Positions 43,679 through 54,296 of a stretch of DNA of 64,000 nt are shown here, piece by piece (positions within the stretch are counted from its first letter, which is position 1; each line of letters begins with the position of its first letter). The stretch lies in the NCBI RefSeq assembly GCF_027625935.1, contig NZ_CP115300.1, positions 4,712,001 through 4,776,000 on the forward strand, given 5' to 3'. Both the position numbers and the translations under genes were made by a program. The notes under the pieces are model-generated. The model did no database searches. It saw only the letters and a list, made by a program, of their open reading frames with translations, and was not told where the DNA came from. Origin of the DNA: Streptomyces camelliae. Lineage in GTDB: Bacteria > Actinomycetota > Actinomycetes > Streptomycetales > Streptomycetaceae.

Positions 43679-44841
43679 GCCCGCGGACCCGGGACACCCT
43701 GGGCGGCCGCGCGGCGATCGCCGGGATCGGGGCCACCGAGTTCTCCAAGGACTCCGGGCGCAGTGAGCTGCGGCTGGCCGTGGAGGCGGTGCGGGCCGCG
43801 CTGGACGACGCGGGGCTGGCGCCGGCCGACGTGGACGGGATGGTGACGTTCACGATGGACACGAGCCCGGAGATCACCGTGGCCCAGGCCTGCGGGATGG
43901 GCGAGCTGTCCTTCTTCTCCCGGGTCCACTACGGCGGCGGCGCGGCCTGCGCCACGGTCCTGCAGGCGGCGCTCGCGGTGGCGACGGGCGTGGCGGAGGT
44001 GGTGGTCTGCTACCGCGCCTTCAACGAGCGGTCGGGCCGCAGATTCGGCGCGGGCGTCCAGCACCGGGAGCCGTCGGCGGAGGGTGCCGCGCTCGGCTGG
44101 GTGCTGCCGTTCGGGCTGCTCACCCCGGCCTCCTGGGTGGCGATGGCGGCCCAGCGGTATCTGCACGCGTACGGGCTGACGCCGGAGGTGTTCGGGCATG
44201 TGGCCGTGGTGGACCGCAAACACGCGGCGACCAACCCGGCGGCGTACTTCCACGGCCGCCCGATCACCCTCGCCGAGCATGCCGCGTCCCGCTGGATCGT
44301 GGAACCGCTGCGGCTGCTGGACTGCTGCCAGGAGACCGACGGCGGGCAGGCGGTCGTCGTCACCTCGGTGGAGCGGGCCCGGGATCTGCGGCATCCCCCG
44401 GCCGTGATCGCGGCGGCCGCGCAGGGTGCCGGGCGGGCGCAGGAGCAGATGACCAGCTTCTACCGGGACGACCTGACCGGTCTGCCCGAGATGGGCGTGG
44501 TGGCGCGCCGGCTGTGGCGGACCGGCGGTCTCGGCCCGGCCGACATCGACGTGGCGATCCTGTACGACCACTTCACGCCGTTCGTGCTGATGCAGCTGGA
44601 GGAGTTCGGGTTCTGCGGGAAGGGGGAGGCGGCCGGTTTGGTCGCCGAGGAGCGGCTGCCGCTCAACACGCACGGGGGTCAGCTGGGGGAGGCGTATCTG
44701 CACGGGATGAACGGGATGGCGGAGGCGGTACGCCAGCTGCGGGGCACGGCGGTGAACCAGATAGCGGGGGCGTCCCGGACCCTGGTGACGGCCGGCACCG
44801 GGGTGCCGACATCGGGACTGCTCCTGACGGCGGACGGCTGA
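43675..44841 (+). CDS. Ltp2-like thiolase-fold aldolase/lipid-transfer protein
   Basis: A 388-aa thiolase-superfamily protein starting MSPRTRDTLGGRAAIAGIGA. It has GIGATEFSK, GGAACATVLQAALAVATG, CYRAFNERSGRRFG and the late VTAGTGVPTSG-type segment. Lipid-transfer/Ltp2 members lack the nucleophilic Cys of true thiolases or use Tyr in a retro-aldol cleavage of beta-hydroxyacyl-CoA. Together the three genes resemble Ltp2-ChsH1-ChsH2 of Mycobacterium. The native substrate in Streptomyces is unknown. Confidence 0.87.
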   Translation: MSPRTRDTLGGRAAIAGIGATEFSKDSGRSELRLAVEAVRAALDDAGLAPADVDGMVTFTMDTSPEITVAQACGMGELSFFSRVHYGGGAACATVLQAALAVATGVAEVVVCYRAFNERSGRRFGAGVQHREPSAEGAALGWVLPFGLLTPASWVAMAAQRYLHAYGLTPEVFGHVAVVDRKHAATNPAAYFHGRPITLAEHAASRWIVEPLRLLDCCQETDGGQAVVVTSVERARDLRHPPAVIAAAAQGAGRAQEQMTSFYRDDLTGLPEMGVVARRLWRTGGLGPADIDVAILYDHFTPFVLMQLEEFGFCGKGEAAGLVAEERLPLNTHGGQLGEAYLHGMNGMAEAVRQLRGTAVNQIAGASRTLVTAGTGVPTSGLLLTADG

Positions 44842-44866
44842 GGCCCCGCCCCCGCGCCCTCCACTC

Positions 44867-44918
44867 AGGGTCGACCCTCAGTCGAGGTGTATGTGTACTC
44901 CACCTGGAGGAGGTGGAG
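44867..44918. promoter_or_regulatory. Nested inverted repeats upstream of the ECF sigma gene
   Basis: Three symmetrical elements lie within 52 bp: AGGGTCGACCCT (44867-44878, perfect 12-bp palindrome), CCTC AGTC GAGG (44876-44887) and CTCCACCT GGAGG AGGTGGAG (44898-44918). The last can form an 8-bp stem. Together they suggest operator and/or terminator function between the thiolase and sigma genes. Confidence 0.5.
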
Positions 44919-45005
44919 CCTGCCCCACCCCTACAACCTGAGGGGGACGTCGCTTCGGGACCTGCGGGCGATCCCCCGGGCGGGTCCCGCTCCTAGCGTG
45001 GAGCC

Positions 45006-45599
45006 ATGACCACACCCGTCTGCACCAGCGCCTCGGCCGCCGCCGCACCAGCGGGACAGACCCTTCCCCACGCCCGTGTGCGGCCGAGCGGCACGGCCCC
45101 CGCCTACCCGTCGTTCGCGTCGTACGTCAGGGCCCGCCAGCCGGTCCTGCTGCGTACCGCGCGCTCACTGACCGCGAACCCGAGCGACGCCGAGGACCTG
45201 CTGCAGACCGCGCTGGCCAAGACCTATGTGGCCTGGGACCGGATCGAGGACCAGCGTGCGCTGGACGGCTATGTGCGCCGGGCGCTGCTGAACACCCGGA
45301 CCTCGCAGTGGCGCAAGCGCAAGGTGGACGAGTTCTCCTGCGACGAGCTGCCCGAGCCGGAGCCGGTGCCCGGCGACGACGACCCGGCCGAGCGGCAGGC
45401 GCTGCACGACGCCGTGTGGCGGGCGATCATGAAGCTGCCGGCGCGGCAGCGGGCGATGGTCGTCCTGCGGTACTACGAGGACCTCAGCGAGGCCCAGACC
45501 GCCGAGGTGCTCGGTGTGTCGGTGGGCACGGTGAAGTCGGCGGTGTCGCGCGCCCTCGGCAAGCTCCGCGACGACCCCGAGCTGGGCCTGGTCCGCTAG
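45006..45599 (+). CDS. SigE-family ECF RNA polymerase sigma factor
   Basis: A 197-aa sigma factor of the SigE-like (SigE70) group. Region 2 has LLRTARSLTANPSDAEDLLQ and TALAKTYVAWDRIED, region 4 has LPARQRAMVVLRYYEDLSEA and the HTH QTAEVLGVSVGTVKSAVSRAL. The first ~35 residues are Ala/Pro-rich. No anti-sigma gene adjoins it, which is common for this group. Its position next to acyl-CoA genes could be accidental. ATG 45006 follows GTGGAG. Confidence 0.9.
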   Translation: MTTPVCTSASAAAAPAGQTLPHARVRPSGTAPAYPSFASYVRARQPVLLRTARSLTANPSDAEDLLQTALAKTYVAWDRIEDQRALDGYVRRALLNTRTSQWRKRKVDEFSCDELPEPEPVPGDDDPAERQALHDAVWRAIMKLPARQRAMVVLRYYEDLSEAQTAEVLGVSVGTVKSAVSRALGKLRDDPELGLVR

Positions 45600-45733
45600 G
45601 ACCTCTCTTTCGGATCTTGCCGAGTCGGCAGGGAGGCGCCGTCGCCTGAAATCGGCCTGATCCGAAAGAAAGGCCCTGGCGATCGGACCCTCCCGGTCGA
45701 GTTCCCGGCGGCTCGGTGACGTACCCCCTAGTG

Positions 45734-45751
45734 ACATACCGCGCGGTATGT
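45734..45751. promoter_or_regulatory. Perfect 18-bp palindrome upstream of the acyl-CoA ligase
   Basis: ACATACCGCGCGGTATGT is a perfect palindrome 60 bp before the ligase GTG (45812). It has the shape of TetR-family operators for fatty-acid and CoA-ligase genes. The regulator is not next to it; the TetR at 49119 has a different operator. Confidence 0.72.
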
Positions 45752-45811
45752 GAGCAGAATCTGCCCAACCCTTTCTGCCGCACTGGGCAACGCCGCCCCG
45801 GGAGGACCGCC

Positions 45812-47460
<1,649 letters not shown>

Positions 47461-47467
<7 letters not shown>

Positions 47468-47605
47468 CCGCGGCGCCGGTGCCGTACGCCGGGCAGACCC
47501 AGCCACACCTGCCCGGGGTCCCTGGCATCTGACCGCGGCGGTGCTGTCGTATGCCGGGCGGGCCGAGTCACCCCTGTCCGGCGGTGCCGTCGTATGCCGG
47601 GCGGG
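47461..47605 (+). repeat. Degenerate repeats downstream of the ligase stop
   Basis: CATCTGACCGCGGCG occurs at 47461-47475 (including the ligase stop codon) and again at 47526-47540. A 26-bp word beginning CGGCGGTG occurs at 47536 and, with one mismatch, at 47579. This suggests duplications of the gene's 3' end. Confidence 0.6.
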
Positions 47606-47634
47606 GGGCGGCTGCCTTGCCCGGCGTCATCCCG

Positions 47635-47682
47635 CGCCACCGCCACCGCCACCGCCACCGCCACCGCCACCGCCACTGCCAC
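47635..47682 (+). repeat. Hexanucleotide microsatellite (CGCCAC)n
   Basis: Seven exact copies of CGCCAC (47635-47676) are followed by one changed copy (TGCCAC). The run is in the convergent gap between the ligase and MFS genes, so it is not translated in the annotated genes. It should be length-variable between strains. Confidence 0.85.
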
Positions 47683-47709
47683 CGCCGCCCCCGGCTCGGC
47701 GTCCCCGTC

Positions 47710-48957
47710 CTACCGTCGCCGCATCGTCGCGCCCCACCCCAGCACCAGCCACACCCCCGCCACCGCGCACACCCCGGGCCAGCCCCAGTGGCCGAAGGCG
47801 GGGCCTGCGGCGGCCGAGGCGAGGGCGCCGCCGGCGAAGCCGGAGACGACGTAGGCGGTGTTGGCGGCGGCCGGGCTGGCGGTCGTGGTCAGGGCCAGGG
47901 TCTGGTTGGCCACGTGCGAGGCGACTAGTGCGGCATGGATCGTGACCGCAGCGGCGAACAGCGCCACGAGGACATGCCCGCCGAGCCAGAACAGCGGCAC
48001 GGACACGGCGGCCAGCAGATACGCACCGCCCACGACCCGCGCGGCACCGAAACGGTCCACCAGACCGCCCGCCACCGGGGCCACCGCGGTGGAGGTCAGA
48101 CCGAAGAGGCCGAAGAGCCCGGCGGTCGCGGTCGACAGGCCGTAGGACGGGCCGGTCAGCAGCAGCGTGAGCGATGTCCACAGCGCGCTCCACGCACCGA
48201 ACATCCCCGCCTGGCGCAGGCACGCCCGCCACAGCTCGGGCGAGCGGCGCAGCAGCCCCGGTATCTCGGCGATCCCGGCGAACAGCCCGCCCTCCCGGGC
48301 ACGCCGCTCCGCGGGCAGGACGAGGGCGGTGGCGAGGCCGAGCGCGAGGGTCAGTACGGCGGACCCGGCGAACACCCAGCGCCAGCCGAACGCCTGCCCG
48401 GCCAGCCCGCCGACCACGCGGGCGGCCACGATCCCGGTGAACAGCCCGGCGATGACGGCCGCGACATGCCGGGCGCGCCGCTCGGCGGGGGCGCGCTCGG
48501 CGACCAGCGGGACCAGCAGCTGCGGTACGACGGTCGCGGCGGCGGCCGCGAACACGGCGGCGGCGAGGGCGGCCGTGCCCGGCGACACGGCCGCGCCGAT
48601 CAGCGCCACCGCGGTGGCCACGGACAGCGCGGCGACGAGCGGGCGCCGGTTGACGCGGTCGCCGAGCGGGGCGAAGAAGAGCAGCCCGGCCGCGTAGCCG
48701 AACTGGGCTACCGAGGCGATCCAGGTCACGGCCGAGGGGACCGTGCCGAAGTCGTGGGCGATCAGGGGGAGCAGCGGGGCCGCGAGATAGATGTTGGCGG
48801 CCGTGACGGCAGTGCAGACGGCGATGAGCAGCAGGAACAGCCCGCCGGAGCGGACGGGCGCCGGGCTCTGGCGGTCATCCGCCCGGCGTACTGCCCGGTG
48901 TAGTGCCCGGTGTACCCGGACCTGCTGGGCCGGGCGGGTGCTGGTCACTGACGGCAT
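47710..48957 (-). CDS. MFS transporter (12-TM drug-exporter type)
   Basis: A 415-aa major-facilitator protein. A charged ~45-residue N-terminus precedes about twelve membrane helices (LFLLLIAVCTAVTAANIYLA is helix 1). The loop 2-3 motif GDRVNRRPLVA matches the MFS GxxxDRxGRR motif, and VVPQLLVPLVAERAP and GLVDRFGAARVVGG are at the half repeats. It probably exports a small hydrophobic compound. The ATG at 48957 is preceded by GAGGAG. A divergent TetR gene and two palindromic operators point to repression by that protein. Confidence 0.9.
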   Translation of the reverse strand: MPSVTSTRPAQQVRVHRALHRAVRRADDRQSPAPVRSGGLFLLLIAVCTAVTAANIYLAAPLLPLIAHDFGTVPSAVTWIASVAQFGYAAGLLFFAPLGDRVNRRPLVAALSVATAVALIGAAVSPGTAALAAAVFAAAAATVVPQLLVPLVAERAPAERRARHVAAVIAGLFTGIVAARVVGGLAGQAFGWRWVFAGSAVLTLALGLATALVLPAERRAREGGLFAGIAEIPGLLRRSPELWRACLRQAGMFGAWSALWTSLTLLLTGPSYGLSTATAGLFGLFGLTSTAVAPVAGGLVDRFGAARVVGGAYLLAAVSVPLFWLGGHVLVALFAAAVTIHAALVASHVANQTLALTTTASPAAANTAYVVSGFAGGALASAAAGPAFGHWGWPGVCAVAGVWLVLGWGATMRRR

Positions 48958-49011
48958 GAGCGGTGGCACTCCTCGAAGCCTGGGGGTGTGGGGCAGCCAA
49001 TGGGCCACACA

Positions 49012-49033
49012 GTCAACCAACTGGTTGGTTGAC
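49012..49033. promoter_or_regulatory. TetR operator 1 between MFS and TetR genes
   Basis: A 22-bp palindrome with perfect 10-bp arms GTCAACCAAC and GTTGGTTGAC around the central TG. It lies 55 bp from the MFS start and 86 bp from the TetR start. Confidence 0.85.
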
Positions 49034-49067
49034 TGCCCTCAACAGCCTGCACCCCCCTCCCATTCCC

Positions 49068-49089
49068 GTCAACCAAACAGTTGGTTACC
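49068..49089. promoter_or_regulatory. TetR operator 2
   Basis: AACCAA (49071-49076) and TTGGTT (49081-49086) flank ACAG. The outer bases match less well than in operator 1. It is 30 bp before the TetR start, so autorepression is likely. Confidence 0.75.
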
Positions 49090-49118
49090 CAGTGCCAGCT
49101 CGGCCCTACCCTGTCCCC

Positions 49119-49700
49119 ATGGCAGCAGTGAGGGATCCCGAGGCCACCAAGGCCCGCATCTTCGACGCGGCGGTCACCGAGTTCGCCCGGCACGGCATCG
49201 CGGGCGCCCGGATCGACCGCATCGCCGCCGAGGCCAAGGCCAACAAGCAGCTGATCTACGCCTACTACGGCAACAAGGCGGAGCTGTTCACCCACGTCCT
49301 CAGCCGGTCCATGACCGACCTGGCGGCGTCCGTCCCGGTCGACCCGGACGACGTCGACGGCTGGGTCGACCGCCTGCTCGACTACCACGCCACCCACCCC
49401 GAGTTCCTCCGCCTGCTGTTCTGGGAGGGCCTCGAATACGGCACCGCCGAGCTGCCCGACGAGCCGGTCCGCCAGGACCACTACGCCCGCAAGGTCGCCG
49501 CCCTCACCGACGGCCAGGCCCGGGGCGTGATCACCGACGCGATCCCGGCCGGCGACCTGCTGCTCCTGATCACCGCCGTGGTCAACTGGATGGCCGTGGT
49601 CCCGCAGATGCGCCGCATCGTCACGGGCGCCCAGGACACCGACCGCGACCGCCTGCGGGCCTCCATCAAGGAGGCGGCCCGCAGGATCGTCGCGCGGTAG
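49119..49700 (+). CDS. TetR-family repressor
   Basis: A 193-aa repressor. The N-terminal HTH reads FARHGIAGARIDRIAAEAKA followed by NKQLIYAYYGNKAELF, the classical TetR signature. The C-terminal ~130 residues are an all-helical ligand-binding dimer domain. It starts MAAVRDPEATKARIF at ATG 49119. Divergent from the MFS gene with two operators between them; it presumably responds to the exported compound. No obvious ribosome site is present. Confidence 0.94.
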   Translation: MAAVRDPEATKARIFDAAVTEFARHGIAGARIDRIAAEAKANKQLIYAYYGNKAELFTHVLSRSMTDLAASVPVDPDDVDGWVDRLLDYHATHPEFLRLLFWEGLEYGTAELPDEPVRQDHYARKVAALTDGQARGVITDAIPAGDLLLLITAVVNWMAVVPQMRRIVTGAQDTDRDRLRASIKEAARRIVAR

Positions 49701-49715
49701 GACCCCTGCGGGCGG

Positions 49716-52700
49716 TCAGTTGGTGCCGATGCGCGCCAGCAGATCCACGATCCGGCTCTGCACCTCGCCGCTCGTGGACCGCTCCGCGAGGAACAGCACC
49801 GTCTCGCCCGAGGCCAGCCGGGGCAGGTCGGCCTGGTCGACGGCGGCGGTGTAGACGACCAGCGGGGTGCGGTTGAGCAGGCCGTTCGCGCGCAGCCAGT
49901 CGATGATCCCGGTGTTCCCGGCCTGCCGCCGGTGCTGCATCAGGTCCATCACCACGAGGTTCGGCCGGAACTGCCCCGCCAGCGTCACCGCGTCGTTGTC
50001 GCTCGCGGCCCGCGCCACCTGCATCCCGCGCCGCTCCAGCGTCGCCGTCAGCGCCAGCGCGATCTCCGCGTGCTCCTCGATCAGCAGGACCCGCGGCGGG
50101 TGCTGCTCGCTGTCGCGCGGCGCCAGCGCCTTCAGCAGGACGGCCGGATCGGCGCCGTACGCCGCCTCGCGCGTCGCCTGCCCGAGCCCGGCCGTGACCA
50201 GCACCGGCACCTCGGCGGCCACGGCGGCCTGACGCAGCGACTGCAGTGCGGTCCGCGTGATGGGCCCGGTCAGCGGGTCCACGAACAGGGCGGCGGGGAA
50301 GGCCGCGATCTGCGCGTCGACCTCCTCACGGGAGTGCACGATCACCGGCCGGTAGCCACGGTCGCTCAGCGCCTGCTGGGTCGTCACGTCCGGCGCGGGC
50401 CACACCAGCAGCCGACGCGGGTTGTCCAGCGGCTCCGGGGGCAGCTCGTCGTCCATCGGCTGCGGACGCGGCGGGTCCGCGACCTCCACGGCCCCGCCGG
50501 GACCGTCCAGCGGCTCGGGCCCCTCGGCGGCGTCGGCGTCCGGGGCGCCTATGGCGTACGACCGCCCGGCACCCTCGGTGCCCGGCGTGGCCGGGGCGAG
50601 CCGGGGCTGTCCGCCGAGCGACGGCTGCGGCACAGGCGCCTGCGGCACGGGCGACTGGGGGAGGGGCGACTGCGCCACGGCCGGCTGCGCGGGCGCCGCC
50701 TCGGCCGCCGGGTGCGGCCGGGCCGCCTGCTCCGTAGACGGCGACGGCGACGGCTGCGGCTCCGGGCGGGTGGCCGGGTCGGGGGGCGTGCCCAGCTTGC
50801 GCCGGCGGCCGGAACCGCCGGGCGCGTGCGGCGGCGGTGTCGCCGTCGACTGCTGCGCCTGCGCGGCCTGGCGCGCGAACGGCACGCCCTGCCCGAGCGT
50901 ACGGACGCTGATCGCCCGCCCCTGCGTGGAGTTCGGGTCGACCGCGACCCCCTCGGCGGGCAGCCCCTGAGGGGCCCGCGCCGCGGGGAGTACGGGGGCG
51001 GCGGGGGCTACGGGAGGTACGGGTACGGGGGTGCCCGCACCGGAGGTGTCGTCGGCACCGGGCCACTGCTGCGGAACGGTGGCCACGGGCGCACCTGCGC
51101 CGCTCACGGGCGCGGCCTGGGCGGCGCTCTGCGCGGCCGGGGGCGCCTGGACGGCCTGGGACGCCGGTACGGTTTGGGACGCCGGTGCGGCCTGGGCGGG
51201 TGCCGCCAGCTGTCCGGTACCGGCCTCGGCGGGCAGCGGCTGCGCGGCCGGGGTGCCGCCGGGCGGGGTCGCGCCGACGGGGGTCGCGGTGGGCGCCGCC
51301 GGGAGCGGCTGGGCCTGGGCGGGCAGCGTCTGACCGGGAGCGACCGGCTGACCAGGGACGACCGGCTGACCAGGGACGACTGGCTGTCCTGGCACGACCG
51401 GCTGGCCCGGGGCCGGCCGGTGCGCGGTGCCCTGCGCTGGGGCGGCGGGCTGGGCGCCGGGTTGCGCACCGGGCGAGGGCTGGGCCGCCGGGGTCGTCGG
51501 CGCCGCCGGGGGACCGGCCTGGACGGGGATGCCCTGCCCGGCCGTACTCTGCGCCGGGATCCCGGCAACCGGCGTGCCCTGACCGGGCGTCGGCGCCCCC
51601 GCCGGGTTCGGTACGGGCTGCCCGGGAGCGGCCGGTGCCGCCTGAGCGGGCGTCACCTGCCCCGCGGCGGGCTGCGGCTGAACCGGCACCGGCTGCGCGG
51701 CCACAGCCGCCTGCGCCGGCGGGGCCACGGCACGGCGGCGCCGACCGGTCGGTGCACTGGTGGGATGCGGCTGCGGCGGGGTGTGGTCCGCGTCCTGGCC
51801 GAGCGGTACGGCGTCGTGCCGACCCTCGTCACCAGGTGCACCACCAGGTACAGCACCGGGTACGCCACCGGATGCGCCCTCCACGGGCGGCGCAAGCTGC
51901 GCGGGCACCGGCACCGGCCCGGAGGCCTGCGGCGGTGCCTGGCTCGCCGAGTCCGCGGACCCGGGCGAGCGGTCGGCCTCGGCCGGCGGCAGCGCGAAGA
52001 CCGTACGCGGGGCGGCCGCCTCCTGCGCCGCGGCACGCTCCGCCGCGGCGGCCAGCGCACGCCGGCGCCGCCCGGTCGGCTGATCACCATCCTCCGCGCC
52101 CGCAGCGGCCTCGCCGCCGCCCACGGGCAGGGCGGGCGGCAGGGCGGGCTGGCCCGCACCGGCGTCGGGCCGGACGGGCACGCCCTGCGGCGGCACCGCG
52201 GCGCCGAGCCCCGTGCCGGCAGCGGCCGTCCCCGCGGCATGCTCGGCCGCGGTCACCACGGCGCCCTCGCTCACGCCCTCGCCGGCACCGGCGCCGACGT
52301 CGGCGGGCCGCCCACGGCGCCGCCCGGTGCCGGACGCGGGCTGCTCGCCCTCGGCCGGGACCACGGCGGTCTCCTCGGCGGGCGCGGCGGCACGCCGGCG
52401 GCGCCGGCCGGTCGGCACGGGCGCCTCCGTCTCACCGGTCTCACCCGCGCCGGGCACGTCACTTTCCAGGAAGGCGTCCGTGGAGGCCCGCCGAGCCCGC
52501 CGCCGCCCGCCGACCGCATCCTCACCGTCGACGGATTCCTGCAGGGCCGGGGCCTGTACGGCCGGGGCCTGCGCAGCCGGTGCGGGCGCGGTGACCGCTC
52601 CCGCACCACCCCCGAGCGGTACCTCCAGCACATACGCGCTGCCGCTCATGCCCGGCACCTCATGCGTCTGCAGGACCCCGCCATGAGCCCGCACGATCCC

Positions 52701-54296
52701 GCGCACGATCGGCTCGTGCACCGGGTCTCCCCCGGCGTACGGCCCGCGCACCTCGATCCGTACGACCTCACCGCGCTGCGCGGCGGCGACCACGACCGTG
52801 TTGTCCAGGTAGCCGCCCGCGGAGACGGGCGAGTTGCCGGTGGCGTCGACACCGGCAACGTCCGCGACGAGGTGGGCCAGCGCGGTGGCGAGCCGCTGCG
52901 GGTCGACCTCGGCCTCGATGGGCGGCGCGTGCACGGCGAACTGCACCCGCCCGGGGCCGATCAGCTCGACGGCGCCGTCCACACCGGCGGCGACGACGGC
53001 GTCCAGCATCACCTTCGTACGGGTGATGTCCTCGGCGCCGGCGTCCAGCCGCTGATAGCCGAGGACGTTGTCGATCAGGGACGTGATCCGCGCGTACCCG
53101 GCGGAAAGATGGTGGAGCACCTGATTGGCCTCGGGCCACAGCTGACCGGCGTCGTCCGCCGCCAGCGCGGACAGCTCGCGCCGCAGCTCGTCCAGCGGTC
53201 CGCGCAGGGAGGACCCGAGCAGGGTGAGCAGCTGTTCGTGCCGCGCGGAGAGGGCCTCGTACCGGTCCTTCTCGCGCTCGGCGAGCGCGGCGTACCGCTC
53301 CTCGCCGGCCGCCACCGCCTCGGCGTGCTTCTCCCGCAGCTCCTCGACCTCGGCGCCGTGCTTCTCCCGCAGGTCCTCGACCTCGGTGACGTGCTGCTGG
53401 CGCAGCGCGGTCAGATCGGAGGCGTGCTCCTCGGAGAGCCGCTCCACCTCTTCGGCATGCGCCTTCTCCTGTGCTTCCTTCTCCTCGGCCAGGGCCTCGT
53501 AGGGCCTCCGGTCGGTGAAGGTCATCACGGCGCCGACGAGCTGGTCCCCGTCGCGCACCGGAGCGGTGGTGAGGTCGACGGAGACTTTTTGCTCCCCCTT
53601 GGACCACAGCACCTGCCCGCGCACCCGGTGCTTGCGCCCGGAGCGCAGGGTGTCGGCGAGCGGCGACTCCTCGTACGGGAAGGGCGAGCCGTCGGCGCGC
53701 GAGTGCAGCACGAGGGTGTGCAGCTCCTTGCCGCCGAGCTCACCGGCCCGGTATCCCAGTATCTGGGCGGCGGCCGGGTTGACGAGCACGATCCGCCCGT
53801 CGGTGTCGGTGCCGACGACGCCCTCGGCCGCGGCCCGCAGGATCATCTCGGTCTGCCGCTGCGAGCGGGCGAGCTCGGCCTCGGTGTCCACGGTCCCGGA
53901 CAGGTCCCGTACGACGATCATCAGCAGCTCGTCGCCGGTGTAGCCGTAACCGTCGTACGCCTGCTGCCCGTTCTCCAGGTTGGTGCTGGTGACCTCGACG
54001 GGGAACGAGGACCCGTCGGTCCGCCGCGCGATCATCCGCTGGGGCTTGGTCCGCCCGCGGGGGTCCATGTGATCGGGCCGCCGCATGGACCCGGGGATCA
54101 GCCGCGAGTCGAACTCGGGCAGCAGATCGAGCAGCCCACGCCCCACCAGAGCCGTACCGGGCGCCTCGAATGCCTCAAGCGCGATGGTGTTGGCGTTGAC
54201 GACGGTTCCGTTGGCGTTGACCAGGACCAACGCGTCCGGCAGCGCGTCGAGTATGGCTGCGAGGCGAGCAGCGCCTCGGGATGGCCTGCTGCTCAC
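49716..54296 (-). CDS. Giant PAS-kinase-like-receiver protein with long disordered linker, 1,526 aa
   Basis: Domains in order: two PAS domains (~8-120, ~145-265); a coiled coil with EELREKHAEAV-type heptads (~270-360); a HisKA/HATPase-like region (~360-560) in which the usual H-E-L-R-T-P motif reads SSLRGPLDELRR, so the phosphoacceptor His is absent; a Pro/Ala/Gln-rich disordered linker (~575-1275); and two receiver-like domains (~1290-1400 and ~1410-1526, with ALFVDPLTG and LVVMDLM Asp). The linker has six GRRR-type motifs at ~595, 632, 658, 739, 855 and 1166, mostly PTGRRRR followed by Ala, plus a PGQPVV repeat near 975. Function unknown. Confidence 0.82.
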   Translation of the reverse strand: MSSRPSRGAARLAAILDALPDALVLVNANGTVVNANTIALEAFEAPGTALVGRGLLDLLPEFDSRLIPGSMRRPDHMDPRGRTKPQRMIARRTDGSSFPVEVTSTNLENGQQAYDGYGYTGDELLMIVVRDLSGTVDTEAELARSQRQTEMILRAAAEGVVGTDTDGRIVLVNPAAAQILGYRAGELGGKELHTLVLHSRADGSPFPYEESPLADTLRSGRKHRVRGQVLWSKGEQKVSVDLTTAPVRDGDQLVGAVMTFTDRRPYEALAEEKEAQEKAHAEEVERLSEEHASDLTALRQQHVTEVEDLREKHGAEVEELREKHAEAVAAGEERYAALAEREKDRYEALSARHEQLLTLLGSSLRGPLDELRRELSALAADDAGQLWPEANQVLHHLSAGYARITSLIDNVLGYQRLDAGAEDITRTKVMLDAVVAAGVDGAVELIGPGRVQFAVHAPPIEAEVDPQRLATALAHLVADVAGVDATGNSPVSAGGYLDNTVVVAAAQRGEVVRIEVRGPYAGGDPVHEPIVRGIVRAHGGVLQTHEVPGMSGSAYVLEVPLGGGAGAVTAPAPAAQAPAVQAPALQESVDGEDAVGGRRRARRASTDAFLESDVPGAGETGETEAPVPTGRRRRRAAAPAEETAVVPAEGEQPASGTGRRRGRPADVGAGAGEGVSEGAVVTAAEHAAGTAAAGTGLGAAVPPQGVPVRPDAGAGQPALPPALPVGGGEAAAGAEDGDQPTGRRRRALAAAAERAAAQEAAAPRTVFALPPAEADRSPGSADSASQAPPQASGPVPVPAQLAPPVEGASGGVPGAVPGGAPGDEGRHDAVPLGQDADHTPPQPHPTSAPTGRRRRAVAPPAQAAVAAQPVPVQPQPAAGQVTPAQAAPAAPGQPVPNPAGAPTPGQGTPVAGIPAQSTAGQGIPVQAGPPAAPTTPAAQPSPGAQPGAQPAAPAQGTAHRPAPGQPVVPGQPVVPGQPVVPGQPVAPGQTLPAQAQPLPAAPTATPVGATPPGGTPAAQPLPAEAGTGQLAAPAQAAPASQTVPASQAVQAPPAAQSAAQAAPVSGAGAPVATVPQQWPGADDTSGAGTPVPVPPVAPAAPVLPAARAPQGLPAEGVAVDPNSTQGRAISVRTLGQGVPFARQAAQAQQSTATPPPHAPGGSGRRRKLGTPPDPATRPEPQPSPSPSTEQAARPHPAAEAAPAQPAVAQSPLPQSPVPQAPVPQPSLGGQPRLAPATPGTEGAGRSYAIGAPDADAAEGPEPLDGPGGAVEVADPPRPQPMDDELPPEPLDNPRRLLVWPAPDVTTQQALSDRGYRPVIVHSREEVDAQIAAFPAALFVDPLTGPITRTALQSLRQAAVAAEVPVLVTAGLGQATREAAYGADPAVLLKALAPRDSEQHPPRVLLIEEHAEIALALTATLERRGMQVARAASDNDAVTLAGQFRPNLVVMDLMQHRRQAGNTGIIDWLRANGLLNRTPLVVYTAAVDQADLPRLASGETVLFLAERSTSGEVQSRIVDLLARIGTN

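Noticed and set aside
47635..47682. CGCCAC repeat as a CRISPR array
   Set aside because: The repeat is a 6-bp microsatellite with no spacers, and no cas genes are present.
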